Shown here: positions 53,234-61,279 of the stretch, one piece after another | Position numbering within the stretch: position 1 is the first letter of the stretch | Layout: every line of letters starts with the position of its first letter | Assembly (NCBI RefSeq): GCF_902168435.1 | Contig: NZ_LR656167.1 | Span: forward strand, 124,001-188,000 | Origin: Bacillus marasmi | Lineage (GTDB): Bacteria; Bacillota; Bacilli; Bacillales; Cytobacillaceae | Direction: 5' to 3' | DNA length: 64,000 bases | Translations under genes and position numbers: made by a program | The notes under the pieces: generated by a model | Told to the model about the DNA's origin: nothing | Database searches by the model: none | Seen by the model: only the letters and a program-made list of their open reading frames with translations

Positions 53234-53932
53234 TCATTCAATACTACAGTAAACTGCAGGACAGTTTTCGCAGCCAATTTCATCCTTTAAATATTGTAAA
53301 TCATGGACAAAAATCTTCCCCTTTTTTATCGATATTACGTTTTCTCGTTTAAGCTCATTTAGGATTCTGTTTGTACTTTCGCGTGATGTACCACAGAAAT
53401 TGGCTAGCTCCTGATTGGTTAGTGGTAAATCAATCAGGATACCATCTGGTGATTCTTTTCCATAACTATTGGTCATTCGGATTAAAGTAGAAAATAGAGC
53501 GCCTCTTTTCCCATTCAAGACAAGGTCTCGGAACTTTGTTTGAGTTTTTCGGAAATGGTCACTCATCCATTTCATAAATTCAAACGCTAAGGAGCTGTTT
53601 TGAAAGATTTCTTTTTCCAGAACATCCTTGCGTATGGCTGCGACTTCACCCTCTTCAATTACAAGTCCGCTTAGTAAATATTTTGGATTTTCAGTGAATA
53701 AGGTTAACTCGCCACATAAATCGTTCGCACTGCATATTCTTAATGACAATTCGCGACCATCGGCAGATATTTTACTAATTTGAACTTTGCCAGAAAGAAC
53801 GAGATATAGCTCTTCTGCAGTTGTTCCTTCCTGAAATAGGTATGTTCCTTTTTTTGTATGAATAATTCGATCAGTAAATCGAAGTAATTCTTTTATTTCA
53901 AGTGGTTTAGTTGCTTTCATTGTATCAGGCAT
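53234..53932 (-). CDS. fnr: FNR-type oxygen-sensing regulator (paralog 1)
   Basis: 232 residues from ATG 53932, eight bases after AAAGGG. A cyclic-nucleotide-binding fold (GTYLFQEGTTAEELYLVLSG) is followed by the dimer helix and the winged HTH LTNQELANFCGTSRESTNRI. The C-terminus holds IGCENCPAVYC, that is C-x2-C-x4-C. As in B. subtilis Fnr, three C-terminal cysteines plus an Asp (here in KFRDLVLNGK) would bind the 4Fe-4S cluster. It should activate genes without oxygen through TGTGA-N6-TCACA sites. It lies between the radical SAM gene and moaA. Confidence 0.9.
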   Translation of the reverse strand: MPDTMKATKPLEIKELLRFTDRIIHTKKGTYLFQEGTTAEELYLVLSGKVQISKISADGRELSLRICSANDLCGELTLFTENPKYLLSGLVIEEGEVAAIRKDVLEKEIFQNSSLAFEFMKWMSDHFRKTQTKFRDLVLNGKRGALFSTLIRMTNSYGKESPDGILIDLPLTNQELANFCGTSRESTNRILNELKRENVISIKKGKIFVHDLQYLKDEIGCENCPAVYCSIE

Positions 53933-54168
53933 TGTCATCACCCTTTAATTAATATCATTCCCAAAGTAAAAAATAATTATTGCTCCTAATTCTAACATCA
54001 ACATAGTGTTATTTAAAGATAATAAAATAAGGAAGAATCTAATACTTTTAATATTCTTAGTAAAATTCACAAAAACGACAAAAAATAATATAATATGACG
54101 TGTTTTGTGATAATGTCGAAGGATAAACACATTCTGAAAGCCTTGAAGTATGTACGAATAGATAATTT

Positions 54169-54184
54169 TGTGAGATAATTAACA
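54169..54184 (+). promoter_or_regulatory. Imperfect FNR-like box upstream of moaA
   Basis: TGTGAGATAATTAACA differs from TGTGA-N6-TCACA at one fixed base. The nearest -10-like sequence (TATTAC, 54204) is two bases off the class II distance, so support is moderate to weak. Confidence 0.4.
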
Positions 54185-54249
54185 GTCAAAGAACCGTTTT
54201 CACTATTACAATATTTATAAGGACTTCTATATATATGGAGTTGAACTAT

Positions 54250-55266
54250 ATGACTAAACAGCAAGTAAGAGACCAGTTAAATCGTCCGCTTCGAGATATT
54301 CGAATATCGGTCATAGATCGATGTAATTTTCGTTGTCAATATTGTATGCCTGCCGAGCTTTTTGGCCCTGATTTTACCTTTTTACCAAGATCAGAATTAC
54401 TCTCCTATGAGGAAATTCATCGACTTGCCAGTATTTTTATTAGTTTAGGCGTTGAGAAAATTAGACTGACGGGTGGAGAGCCGTTAATGAGGAAGGATTT
54501 ACATATCCTCATTAACATGCTGTCTAAAATTGAAGGACTCAAAGATATTGCCCTCACAACAAATGGCGTAATGCTTCCAAAGCATGCCGAGCAGTTAAAG
54601 GCAGCAGGCTTAAAACGAGTTAATATTAGTTTAGACAGTTTAAATGATGAATTATTCGGTGAAATAAATGGAAGAAATGTTGGAGTCGGTCCTGTTCTTA
54701 AAGGAATAGAAGCAGCAAAAAAGGCTGGTCTGGGCATCAAGATTAATATGGTTGTGAAAAAAGGTCTTAATGATACTGAAGTCATTCCAATGGCAAAATT
54801 CTGCAAAGAGAATGACTTAGAACTTCGTTATATTGAGTTTATGGATGTGGGTAGCACGAATGGCTGGAAAATGGATGATGTCGTCACAAAAAAGCAAATT
54901 TATGAGATGCTGAAGGAGCATTTTGAATTTGAACCAGTGGAGGCCGCTTATTACGGAGAAGTTGCAAAACGCTATCGCTATAAAGGCACGAATACGGATG
55001 TTGGTTTCATTACGTCTGTTTCCGAATCGTTCTGTTCAACTTGTACACGTGCAAGATTATCCGCTAATGGGCAAATTTTCACCTGTTTATTTAATGGAAA
55101 TGGTCATGATATAAAGGAATTTATGCGCAGTGGCGTTTCAGATAAGGAAATTGAACAACGCATCAAAGATATTTGGAATCATCGCCAGGATCGCTACTCA
55201 GATGAGCGAACCGAAGAAACAAGAAAAGCTCGCAAAAAGATAGAGATGTCATATATTGGCGGTTAG
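54250..55266 (+). CDS. moaA: GTP 3',8-cyclase MoaA
   Basis: 338 residues. The radical SAM cluster C-x3-C-x2-C is in [17 protein letters not shown] follows, and the second cluster is [18 protein letters not shown] (C-x2-C-x13-C). The essential C-terminal double glycine is IGG. It converts GTP in the first step of molybdenum cofactor synthesis. I take ATG 54250 ([11 protein letters not shown]), nine bases after GGAG; ATG 54235 is an alternative. moeA and mobB lie nearby but in a separate unit. Confidence 0.95.
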   Translation: MTKQQVRDQLNRPLRDIRISVIDRCNFRCQYCMPAELFGPDFTFLPRSELLSYEEIHRLASIFISLGVEKIRLTGGEPLMRKDLHILINMLSKIEGLKDIALTTNGVMLPKHAEQLKAAGLKRVNISLDSLNDELFGEINGRNVGVGPVLKGIEAAKKAGLGIKINMVVKKGLNDTEVIPMAKFCKENDLELRYIEFMDVGSTNGWKMDDVVTKKQIYEMLKEHFEFEPVEAAYYGEVAKRYRYKGTNTDVGFITSVSESFCSTCTRARLSANGQIFTCLFNGNGHDIKEFMRSGVSDKEIEQRIKDIWNHRQDRYSDERTEETRKARKKIEMSYIGG

Positions 55267-55269
55267 TAA

Positions 55270-55454
55270 GAAAAGCGGAAGGCGCCTGCTTATCGGCTTG
55301 TGACCACAAGCCGATGGTGCCTGGAGCTAGATAAATCGAAAAGCGGAAGCGGCTCGCCCAGGGGCGACAGGCACAAGTCGAATAACGCAAGAGAAGATAG
55401 TCTCTAGAGGGATTTGACTTGTGATCCCGAGCCCCTAGCCGCTGGAGCTAGATA
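55270..55454 (-). repeat. MITE/REP-like elements in reverse orientation
   Basis: A short form (55270-55332) runs AAAAGCGGAAGGCGCC to GGCGCC-like TGGAGCTAGA, with the hairpin ATCGGCTTGTG/CACAAGCCGAT. A full copy (55338-55454) runs GAAAAGCGGAAGCGGCTCG to AGCCGCTGGAGCTAGA. It is the reverse complement of the family seen at 20173 and 33505. It lies directly after the moaA stop. Confidence 0.85.
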
Positions 55455-55461
55455 TGTTAGA

Positions 55462-55489
55462 GGGTTGCAATCTAGATTGCAACCTTTTT
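55462..55489 (+). terminator. Terminator downstream of moaA
   Basis: GGTTGCAATC and ATTGCAACC flank a short loop and are followed by TTTTT. Confidence 0.85.
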
Positions 55490-55505
55490 CCATATTATTA
55501 AACAA

Positions 55506-55536
55506 AAAACAACTCCCATGAAATGGGAGTTGTTTT
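55506..55536 (-). terminator. Terminator for ric
   Basis: On the minus strand AAAACAACTCCCAT pairs with ATGGGAGTTGTTTT around three bases, followed by a T-rich run. Confidence 0.88.
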
Positions 55537-55544
55537 AGCGATAC

Positions 55545-56246
55545 TTAATAATATCTAGGGAATAGGATGTTGTTCTCAAGATGAACGTGCATGAAAGTTT
55601 CTGCTTCAAGCATTTCAAGGCGTTTATATACTAATCGATATGTTCCACAAGCATCGATTGGTGGTACGTAATCAGAAGTAATATCCCGTAATTCAAATAG
55701 AATCGCACCAGCTGCATCATGCTCTTCTTCAAGCTTCTTAAGCTCAGCAACTGTCTTTTCGCGTTCTTCGCCTTCAAGCTGATCTAATGTTAACAGTGTA
55801 GGGAAAATAGTTGCTTCTTCCTTTGCTGTATGCTCAAGCAATTCCTTTTTCAAAGCGAAAAATAAATCATGAACTCTTAGGAATTCAGGATGAGAATCAC
55901 CATGGACCTTTGCAACCTTTGTAACATAAGGGCTAAGCATAGTTAATTCTTCCTCTAAAGGACGGTGATATTTTTCAATGATGTGATTGATGAGGGTTTC
56001 GGAATCAGTGTTTGTCCAAACTTCCATATCAACTGGCTCACCAGCACTCTTTTCGTAAACCTGTGCTAAGTCTTCCATTAATTTATCAACATTAACATTT
56101 CTTTCTGCAGCAGCTTCTTTTACTGGTCGGTTCCCTCCGCAGCAGAAATCAATTCGATAGCTTTTAAATAGGTCAGCTGACTTTGGGATTTCGTTTACAA
56201 TATCTCTTACTAACGATGTATCACTAAATGGCATTGTTGTTGTCAT
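55545..56246 (-). CDS. ric: Iron-sulfur cluster repair di-iron protein Ric (ScdA/YtfE)
   Basis: 233 residues. The N-terminal ScdA_N domain has VNEIPKSADLFKSYRIDFCC, with the adjacent cysteines and GGNRP. The hemerythrin-like domain supplies di-iron ligands in HIIEKYHRPLEEEL, HGDSHPEFL, HTAKEEATIFP, LEEEHDAAG and FMHVHLENNILFPR. It repairs Fe-S clusters damaged by nitric oxide or oxidants. AGGAGG lies nine bases before the ATG. A class II FNR-type promoter precedes it, consistent with use under oxygen-limited, NO-generating conditions. Confidence 0.94.
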   Translation of the reverse strand: MTTTMPFSDTSLVRDIVNEIPKSADLFKSYRIDFCCGGNRPVKEAAAERNVNVDKLMEDLAQVYEKSAGEPVDMEVWTNTDSETLINHIIEKYHRPLEEELTMLSPYVTKVAKVHGDSHPEFLRVHDLFFALKKELLEHTAKEEATIFPTLLTLDQLEGEEREKTVAELKKLEEEHDAAGAILFELRDITSDYVPPIDACGTYRLVYKRLEMLEAETFMHVHLENNILFPRYY

Positions 56247-56290
56247 AAAAAAGTTCCTCCTTGATATCCCTTTGTATTAACTTCCTCTAT

Positions 56291-56333
56291 AGCATATAAA
56301 AAATGGACTTCCATCAAGGTGATTAATATCACA
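56291..56333 (-). promoter_or_regulatory. Class II FNR-type promoter of ric
   Basis: On the minus strand TGTGATATTAATCACC (56333-56318) matches the FNR box except for the last base. TATGCT (56296-56291) lies with the box centre 29.5 bases upstream of its first base, the same spacing as at 51905 and 58372. Confidence 0.72.
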
Positions 56334-56403
56334 CAGAAACGGTGTTTTTACTAACATGCCAATATCAAGGGTGGTTTATGACAAGGAAAAAAAGACAAAA
56401 AAC

Positions 56404-56447
56404 TGTGATAAAATGCATGTAATATTGATTTTTATTATGATTATAAT
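56404..56447 (+). promoter_or_regulatory. Candidate moeA promoter with an FNR half-site
   Basis: TATAAT at 56442-56447 is preceded by TGTGA at 56404-56408, but the second half (GCATG) is poor and the spacing is one base longer than in the three good FNR promoters. No clear -35 is present. The -10 is credible; the FNR role is doubtful. Confidence 0.4.
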
Positions 56448-56514
56448 GTAAAAGCATATAATGAACATAAGCATTATTTCATACATAGTCGTTCATAATG
56501 AGGAGCTGATTACA

Positions 56515-57777
56515 GTGTTAAATAGAAAGCCAATTCCAATTGCTGAAGCCGTGCAGTTGGTAATGAATTATAAGCAAAATGGACAAGCAGAATATGTTTC
56601 GATTTTTGAAAGCCATAATCGTTATTTAGCAGAGGACCTTGTTGCTACAAGTGATGTACCTCATTTTGACCGAGCACCATATGACGGATTTGCGATACGT
56701 TCTATCGATTCAAAGGATGCATCATTGAATAACCCGGTTGAATTTGAAATTGTTGATCATATTGGTGCAGGGCATGTTTCTGATAAAGAGGTCGGAAATT
56801 TCCAAGCCGTGAGAATAATGACTGGTGCACAAATGCCAACAGGTACTGATGCTGTCGTAATGTTAGAGCTTGCCAAGGATATTGAAAAAGACGGCGAAAA
56901 ATTCATGTCAATTAAACGCTCTTATAAAAAGGGTGACAATGTTTCTTTTACTGGAGAAGATGCAAAAAAAGGCGAAGTTCTTGTAAAAAAAGGGACATTG
57001 ATTAATCCTGGGATTCAGGCGATGCTAGCGACATTCGGTTACGCACAGGTTCCTGTTGCCAAAAAACCAGTAGTAGGCTTATTCGCAACGGGCACTGAGT
57101 TGCTGGAAGTCGATGAACCGCTTGAACCTGGTAAGATTCGCAACAGTAACTCCTATATGATTTCTGCACAGATTGATCGGGCTGGAGCTGAAGTGATATA
57201 TTTTGGGAAGCTTCCAGATGAATTTGATACGTGCTTCGAGGCGGTAAGCGGTGCATTAGATAAAGTTGATCTACTTATCACCACGGGTGGGGTGTCGGTA
57301 GGAGATTTTGATTTTATGCCAGGGATTTATGAAAAAATGGGAGCAGAGGTACTATTTAATAAAGTGGCGATGCGTCCTGGAAGTGTTACGACTGTTGCTC
57401 AATATCAAGGTAAGCTATTATTTGGTTTGTCTGGCAATCCGTCTGCCTGCTATGTGGGTTTTGAGTTATTTGCGCGACCCATTATTCGTACGATGCTTTG
57501 TAATGAAAAACCACATCTCCGCAAGGAAACGGCTATCTTAGAGGTGGATTTTCCTAAGGCCAATCCATTTACGAGGTTTGTCCGTAGTGCAACAACGATT
57601 AAAAACGGCAGCTTAGTAGCAGCGCCGAGCGGTTTGGATAAATCCAATATTGTCATGAGTTTAGCAGGTGCAAATTCTTTGATGATTTTACCTGGAGGCA
57701 CTAGAGGTTACGAGGCTGGTATTAATGTGGATGTTCTCTTACTTGAAGATACAACAGGTAGCGTGTGGCCTTGGTAA
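56515..57777 (+). CDS. moeA: Molybdopterin molybdotransferase MoeA
   Basis: About 420 residues from GTG 56515 (MLNRKPIPIAEAVQLV), with TGAGGAG upstream; the open frame before it has no ribosome site. Blocks FDRAPYDGFAIRSID, VRIMTGAQMPTGTDAVVM, GEDAKKGEVLVKKG, FATGTELLEVDEPL and LLITTGGVSVGDFD are diagnostic. It inserts molybdate into adenylylated molybdopterin, the last step of Moco synthesis needed by, for example, nitrate reductase. mobB overlaps its 3' end by 13 bases. Confidence 0.95.
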   Translation: MLNRKPIPIAEAVQLVMNYKQNGQAEYVSIFESHNRYLAEDLVATSDVPHFDRAPYDGFAIRSIDSKDASLNNPVEFEIVDHIGAGHVSDKEVGNFQAVRIMTGAQMPTGTDAVVMLELAKDIEKDGEKFMSIKRSYKKGDNVSFTGEDAKKGEVLVKKGTLINPGIQAMLATFGYAQVPVAKKPVVGLFATGTELLEVDEPLEPGKIRNSNSYMISAQIDRAGAEVIYFGKLPDEFDTCFEAVSGALDKVDLLITTGGVSVGDFDFMPGIYEKMGAEVLFNKVAMRPGSVTTVAQYQGKLLFGLSGNPSACYVGFELFARPIIRTMLCNEKPHLRKETAILEVDFPKANPFTRFVRSATTIKNGSLVAAPSGLDKSNIVMSLAGANSLMILPGGTRGYEAGINVDVLLLEDTTGSVWPW

Positions 57778-58313
57778 CATATCAAACGCAACCAGTTGTT
57801 TTCCAGTTAGCGGGTTATTCTAATAGTGGGAAAACAACGCTAATGACTAAATTAATCTCCGCATTGAACTCTGATGGAAAAATGGTCGCGACACTTAAGC
57901 ATCATGGGCATGGCGGCAAGCCTGATCTTTTACAAAATAAAGACTCCAGTCAGCACCTTAATGCAGGTGCCATTGCCTCACTCGTTGAAGGAGAGGGGAG
58001 AATCCTCCTTCAGGCTGAAAGGCAAAGCTGGTCGATTCAGGAGCAAATACAGATTTTAGCTCAACTACAGCCAGATTTTATATTGATTGAAGGACATAAA
58101 CAGGAAGACTTTCCAAAAGCTGTTTTAGTCAGAAGACATGAGGATTTAGAGCTTTTATCAAATTTAAAAAATATAGTCGTTGTTTTTTACTGGGATATGG
58201 AGATCATCAAAAATGATTCACTACTAGGTAAAAACGCTTTCCATATTGATGATCCAGTTGGGCTAATATGGATAAAGGAATTTCTTTATCAAATGAAGAA
58301 TACAAATAAATAG
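57765..58313 (+). CDS. mobB: Molybdopterin-guanine dinucleotide biosynthesis adaptor MobB
   Basis: 182 residues from GTG 57765 (MALVTYQTQPVVFQLAGYSN). The Walker A is GYSNSGKTTLM, and LKHHGHGGKPDLLQNKDS and LIEGHKQEDFPKAVLVR are typical MobB blocks. It is a GTP-binding partner of MobA in attaching GMP to molybdopterin for DMSO-reductase-family enzymes such as Nar. The start lies inside moeA. Confidence 0.93.
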   Translation: MALVTYQTQPVVFQLAGYSNSGKTTLMTKLISALNSDGKMVATLKHHGHGGKPDLLQNKDSSQHLNAGAIASLVEGEGRILLQAERQSWSIQEQIQILAQLQPDFILIEGHKQEDFPKAVLVRRHEDLELLSNLKNIVVVFYWDMEIIKNDSLLGKNAFHIDDPVGLIWIKEFLYQMKNTNK

Positions 58314-58326
58314 CACATATATTACA

Positions 58327-58365
58327 AAATGAAGGCAAATCACGGGGATTGCCTTCATTTTTTTG
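58327..58365 (+). terminator. Terminator after mobB
   Basis: AAATGAAGGCAA pairs with TTGCCTTCATTT, followed by a T-run. Confidence 0.9.
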
Positions 58366-58371
58366 TTGAGA

Positions 58372-58414
58372 TGTGACGAACTTCACTTTTATAAGGGGGG
58401 GATTCTCCTATAGT
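58372..58414 (+). promoter_or_regulatory. Class II FNR-type promoter of ywiC
   Basis: TGTGACGAACTTCACT (58372-58387) and TATAGT (58409-58414) have the same 29.5-base centre-to--10 spacing as the promoter at 51905. The two boxes also share GAACTTCACTTTT. In B. subtilis ywiC belongs to the Fnr-linked nitrate region, which agrees. Confidence 0.8.
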
Positions 58415-58443
58415 AAAATTAGAAAGACAAAGGAGTGATTCGC

Positions 58444-59163
58444 ATGCAATTATTTTTACCGAAACAACATGGTGCATGGGCAATGCTTATTATACCATTT
58501 TGGCTTGGTGTGGCCGCTTCTGGTTTTTTGTGGCAGCATATTCCATTCTTTTTTGGATGGTTGTTTTTATATTTAGCAACTTATCCGTTGCTTTTGCTAT
58601 TTAAAAAGAAAAAGATTCCATTTTATACTAAATGGGCAATTATTTATCTTATTCCTGCATTAGTATTATTAATAATTGTTTTGATATCGAGACCTACGAT
58701 TATTTACTTCGGGCTTTTAATGATACCGTTCTTTTTTATTAATGCATACTTTTCTAGTAAAAATAATGATCGTGCCTTTTTAAACGATGTTAGTGCGATA
58801 TTTACTTTTTCAATTGCCGGACTTGCGAGCAGTTATTTATATAATGGTAGTATTAATGAATCTACAATTTTAATTTTTATTGCTTCGATATTATTTTTTA
58901 CTGGTAGTACTTTTTATGTAAAAACGATGATTCGCGAGAAAAAAAATGAGCAGTTTAAATGGATTTCCTGGGGTTATCATATCGCGGTACCGATTATTTG
59001 GGCTGCGCTTGGTCAGTGGATTGTTGCAATCGCGTATATTCCGAGTTTAGTCCGGGCGTTTTATATGTATGGAAAACCGTATTCAGCAAAGCAGGTTGGG
59101 ATTTATGAAATCGTAAACTCTTGTATTTTCTTTAGCATTATCGTCGCAGCCATTTACCTATAA
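58444..59163 (+). CDS. ywiC: YwiC-like integral membrane protein
   Basis: About 239 residues from ATG 58444, with AGGAG eight bases upstream. FLPKQHGAWAMLIIPFWLG is the hallmark start of YwiC-like proteins. Seven or eight helices follow, with LFKKKKIPFYTKWAIIYL and NDRAFLNDVSAIFTFSIAGL in loops. Function is unknown. In B. subtilis the gene neighbours fnr and narGHJI. The FNR-type promoter here supports an anaerobic role. Confidence 0.9.
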   Translation: MQLFLPKQHGAWAMLIIPFWLGVAASGFLWQHIPFFFGWLFLYLATYPLLLLFKKKKIPFYTKWAIIYLIPALVLLIIVLISRPTIIYFGLLMIPFFFINAYFSSKNNDRAFLNDVSAIFTFSIAGLASSYLYNGSINESTILIFIASILFFTGSTFYVKTMIREKKNEQFKWISWGYHIAVPIIWAALGQWIVAIAYIPSLVRAFYMYGKPYSAKQVGIYEIVNSCIFFSIIVAAIYL

Positions 59164-59168
59164 GATAT

Positions 59169-59206
59169 GAAAAAGAAGCTAGCCGAAATGGCTAGCTTCT
59201 TTTTCA
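59169..59206. terminator. Bidirectional terminator between ywiC and the second fnr
   Basis: AAAAAGAAGCTAGCC pairs with GGCTAGCTTCTTTTT around five bases. Confidence 0.92.
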
Positions 59207-59215
59207 TATTGGTTG

Positions 59216-59908
59216 TTAGGACATATTGCATATTTCTATTGGGCAGTTCTCGCAATCGATTTCTTGTTTGATATAATGGAGGTTGTGGATGGTAATCATT
59301 CCCTTATTAACGGAGATGATACCGAGCTTCCTTAGTTCACTTAAGAATCGATTGACAACTTCTCGTGAAGTGCCACAAAAATTTGCCAACTCTTGATTAG
59401 TAAGATTAATATTTAAGAGAATACCATCTTCAGTTTTTACACCAAAGCTATTTGCAAGTCGGATTAGCGTTGAATATAAAGCACCTTTTTTTCCGTTTAA
59501 GATAAGATCGCGGAATTTTGTTTGCGTTTTTTGCTGTTGAAGACTCATCCATTTAACAAATTCAAGGGCAAGGAAGTGATTGGTGGATAATTTACTCTCT
59601 AATTGCTGTTTGCTAATGACGATTACTTCACCGCTTGTAATAACTTTTCCGGTTACCATGTATCTTTGTGAAGCATGAAATAAGGATAGCTCCCCGATTA
59701 TATCATCTTGTTTACACATTCTGAGGGTAAGCTCGCGTCCGTCTGGAACGATTTTACTTACTTGAACAGTCCCGCTGAGGATGATGAACAGTTCATCAGC
59801 GAGGGCATCTTCTTGAAATAAAAAGGTCCCTTTTTCAATTTTTTGCGTATATCCAATAGAGTGGAATAATTCAATTAGTTCAGTTGATAGTCCAGTAATT
59901 GTTGTCAT
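59216..59908 (-). CDS. FNR-type regulator (paralog 2)
   Basis: 230 residues from ATG 59908 (MTTITGLSTELIELF), behind AAGGTGG. It has the same domain order as paralog 1: KGTFLFQEDALADELFIILSG, KFRDLILNGKKGALYS, HTH LTNQELANFCGTSREVVNRF and C-terminal IDCENCPIEIC (C-x2-C-x4-C). All presumed cluster ligands, including the Asp in KFRD, are present, so it too should sense oxygen. The two differ mainly at the N-terminus and cap loops. It is convergent with ywiC. Confidence 0.88.
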   Translation of the reverse strand: MTTITGLSTELIELFHSIGYTQKIEKGTFLFQEDALADELFIILSGTVQVSKIVPDGRELTLRMCKQDDIIGELSLFHASQRYMVTGKVITSGEVIVISKQQLESKLSTNHFLALEFVKWMSLQQQKTQTKFRDLILNGKKGALYSTLIRLANSFGVKTEDGILLNINLTNQELANFCGTSREVVNRFLSELRKLGIISVNKGMITIHNLHYIKQEIDCENCPIEICNMS

Positions 59909-60129
59909 ATTCATTACCACCTTTTTGTGCGGTAAACGCACTTAATATGTTCCGTGGCAGCAACTAAAGAATCTATATTAAAATTCAATACATTTAGCAA
60001 ATCGTGTTGAATGTTAGTTTCGATTCTAAGTTATAAAAGGTATTGAATTATATCACTATAATTATAGTGTAAACCCTAGCTAACAATCAATTAGTTTGAT
60101 TGTACGTTCACATATTATTTAAAAATATA
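59909..60129. other. AT-rich intergenic region upstream of the arg operon
   Basis: No ORF, terminator or FNR box is visible between the second fnr start and the argC promoter. The minus-strand promoter of the regulator must lie here but is not clear. Confidence 0.5.
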
Positions 60130-60158
60130 TTGATTTTATTTTTCTTAATTTTTATAAT
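60130..60158 (+). promoter_or_regulatory. Sigma-A promoter of argCJBD
   Basis: TTGATT (60130-60135), 17 bases, TATAAT (60153-60158), about 70 bases before argC. Confidence 0.72.
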
Positions 60159-60164
60159 TATAGA

Positions 60165-60209
60165 ATCATGAATTTATAATTATAAAAAATAATGATTAAA
60201 TATACATTA
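60165..60209. promoter_or_regulatory. Candidate AhrC/ArgR boxes
   Basis: ATCATGAATTTATAATTAT (60165-60183) and AATGATTAAATATACATTA (60191-60209) resemble the ARG box TNTGAATWWWWATTCANW, about one helical turn apart. They cover the expected transcription start of the arg operon, consistent with arginine-dependent repression. The AT-rich context makes chance matches possible. Confidence 0.5.
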
Positions 60210-60231
60210 TTATGATTAAAGGGGGAGCAAA

Positions 60232-61266
60232 ATGAACGTATCAATAATTGGAACTACAGGATATGGTGGCGGTGAGCTGTTTCGTCTTTTGCATCATCAT
60301 CCCATATTTAATATACAATCTGTCCATACAACGAGAGATGAAATTCCTTTATCAAAGGAATTTCCGCATTTACATGGAATAACAGACATTCATCTTGAAA
60401 AAATTGACCCTGAGAAAATTGCCAAGCAATCAGACATTGTATTTTTAGCCACTCCACACGGAGTTTCGTCAAAGCTTGTACCTGAATTCTTAAAAACTGG
60501 TATTCAAATTGTCGATTTATCAGGAGATTTACGCTTGACTGATGGGAATGTATATCGCGAGTGGTATAAGCATGAGCCAGCTTCAACTGAGGTATTGGAG
60601 AAAGCTGTTTACGGATTACCTGAATGGAATAAACACAATATTGCAAAAGCGCGTTTGTTATCAAATCCTGGCTGCTATCCTACAGCCACTTTGCTTGGAC
60701 TTGCTCCAGTGGTACAGGAAAATATCATTGATCCATCAATGATTATTGTTGACGCAAAATCAGGTGCATCCGGTGCAGGACGAACAGCATCTAAACCTTT
60801 GAGCTTCTCAGAAATAAATGAAAACCTACGAATTTATAAAGTGAATCAGCATCAGCATATTCCTGAAGTGGAGCAGCAGCTCAAGCTTTGGAATGGTGCT
60901 GTTGAACCAATCAGCTTTAACACTCACTTGTTACCAATAACAAGAGGGATTATGGCAACGATGTACTTGAAGCTTACTAAATCTGTAAGTACCGAGGACA
61001 TTATTACTTTATATAATGAAAAATATCAGAATCAACCATTTGTTAAAATTCGTCCTGCCGGCAATTTCCCAGAAATCAAAGAGGTTAGTGGATCTAATTT
61101 CTGTGATATTGGCTTACATGTTGACGAAAGAACAAATCGATTAACGGTTGTTTCAGTGATTGATAATTTAATCAAGGGTGCAGCAGGTCAAGCAATTCAA
61201 AACGCTAATATTATGAACGGACTCGATGAGCGTACAGGATTAGACTTTGTCCCTTTGTTTCCTTAA
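60232..61266 (+). CDS. argC: N-acetyl-gamma-glutamyl-phosphate reductase ArgC
   Basis: 344 residues. The NADP fold opens VSIIGTTGYGGGELFRLL. The active-site cysteine is in LSNPGCYPTATLLGL, and HQHIPEVEQQL holds the catalytic His region. It reduces N-acetylglutamyl phosphate to the semialdehyde in arginine synthesis. AGGGGGAGC precedes the ATG. It is the first gene of argCJBD. Confidence 0.96.
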   Translation: MNVSIIGTTGYGGGELFRLLHHHPIFNIQSVHTTRDEIPLSKEFPHLHGITDIHLEKIDPEKIAKQSDIVFLATPHGVSSKLVPEFLKTGIQIVDLSGDLRLTDGNVYREWYKHEPASTEVLEKAVYGLPEWNKHNIAKARLLSNPGCYPTATLLGLAPVVQENIIDPSMIIVDAKSGASGAGRTASKPLSFSEINENLRIYKVNQHQHIPEVEQQLKLWNGAVEPISFNTHLLPITRGIMATMYLKLTKSVSTEDIITLYNEKYQNQPFVKIRPAGNFPEIKEVSGSNFCDIGLHVDERTNRLTVVSVIDNLIKGAAGQAIQNANIMNGLDERTGLDFVPLFP

Positions 61267-61279
61267 GGAGGAATAACGG

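Noticed and set aside
54100-54125. TGTGATAATGTCG as an FNR box for the fnr/moaA intergenic region
   Set aside because: The second half-site does not match TCACA and no -10 lies at the expected distance.
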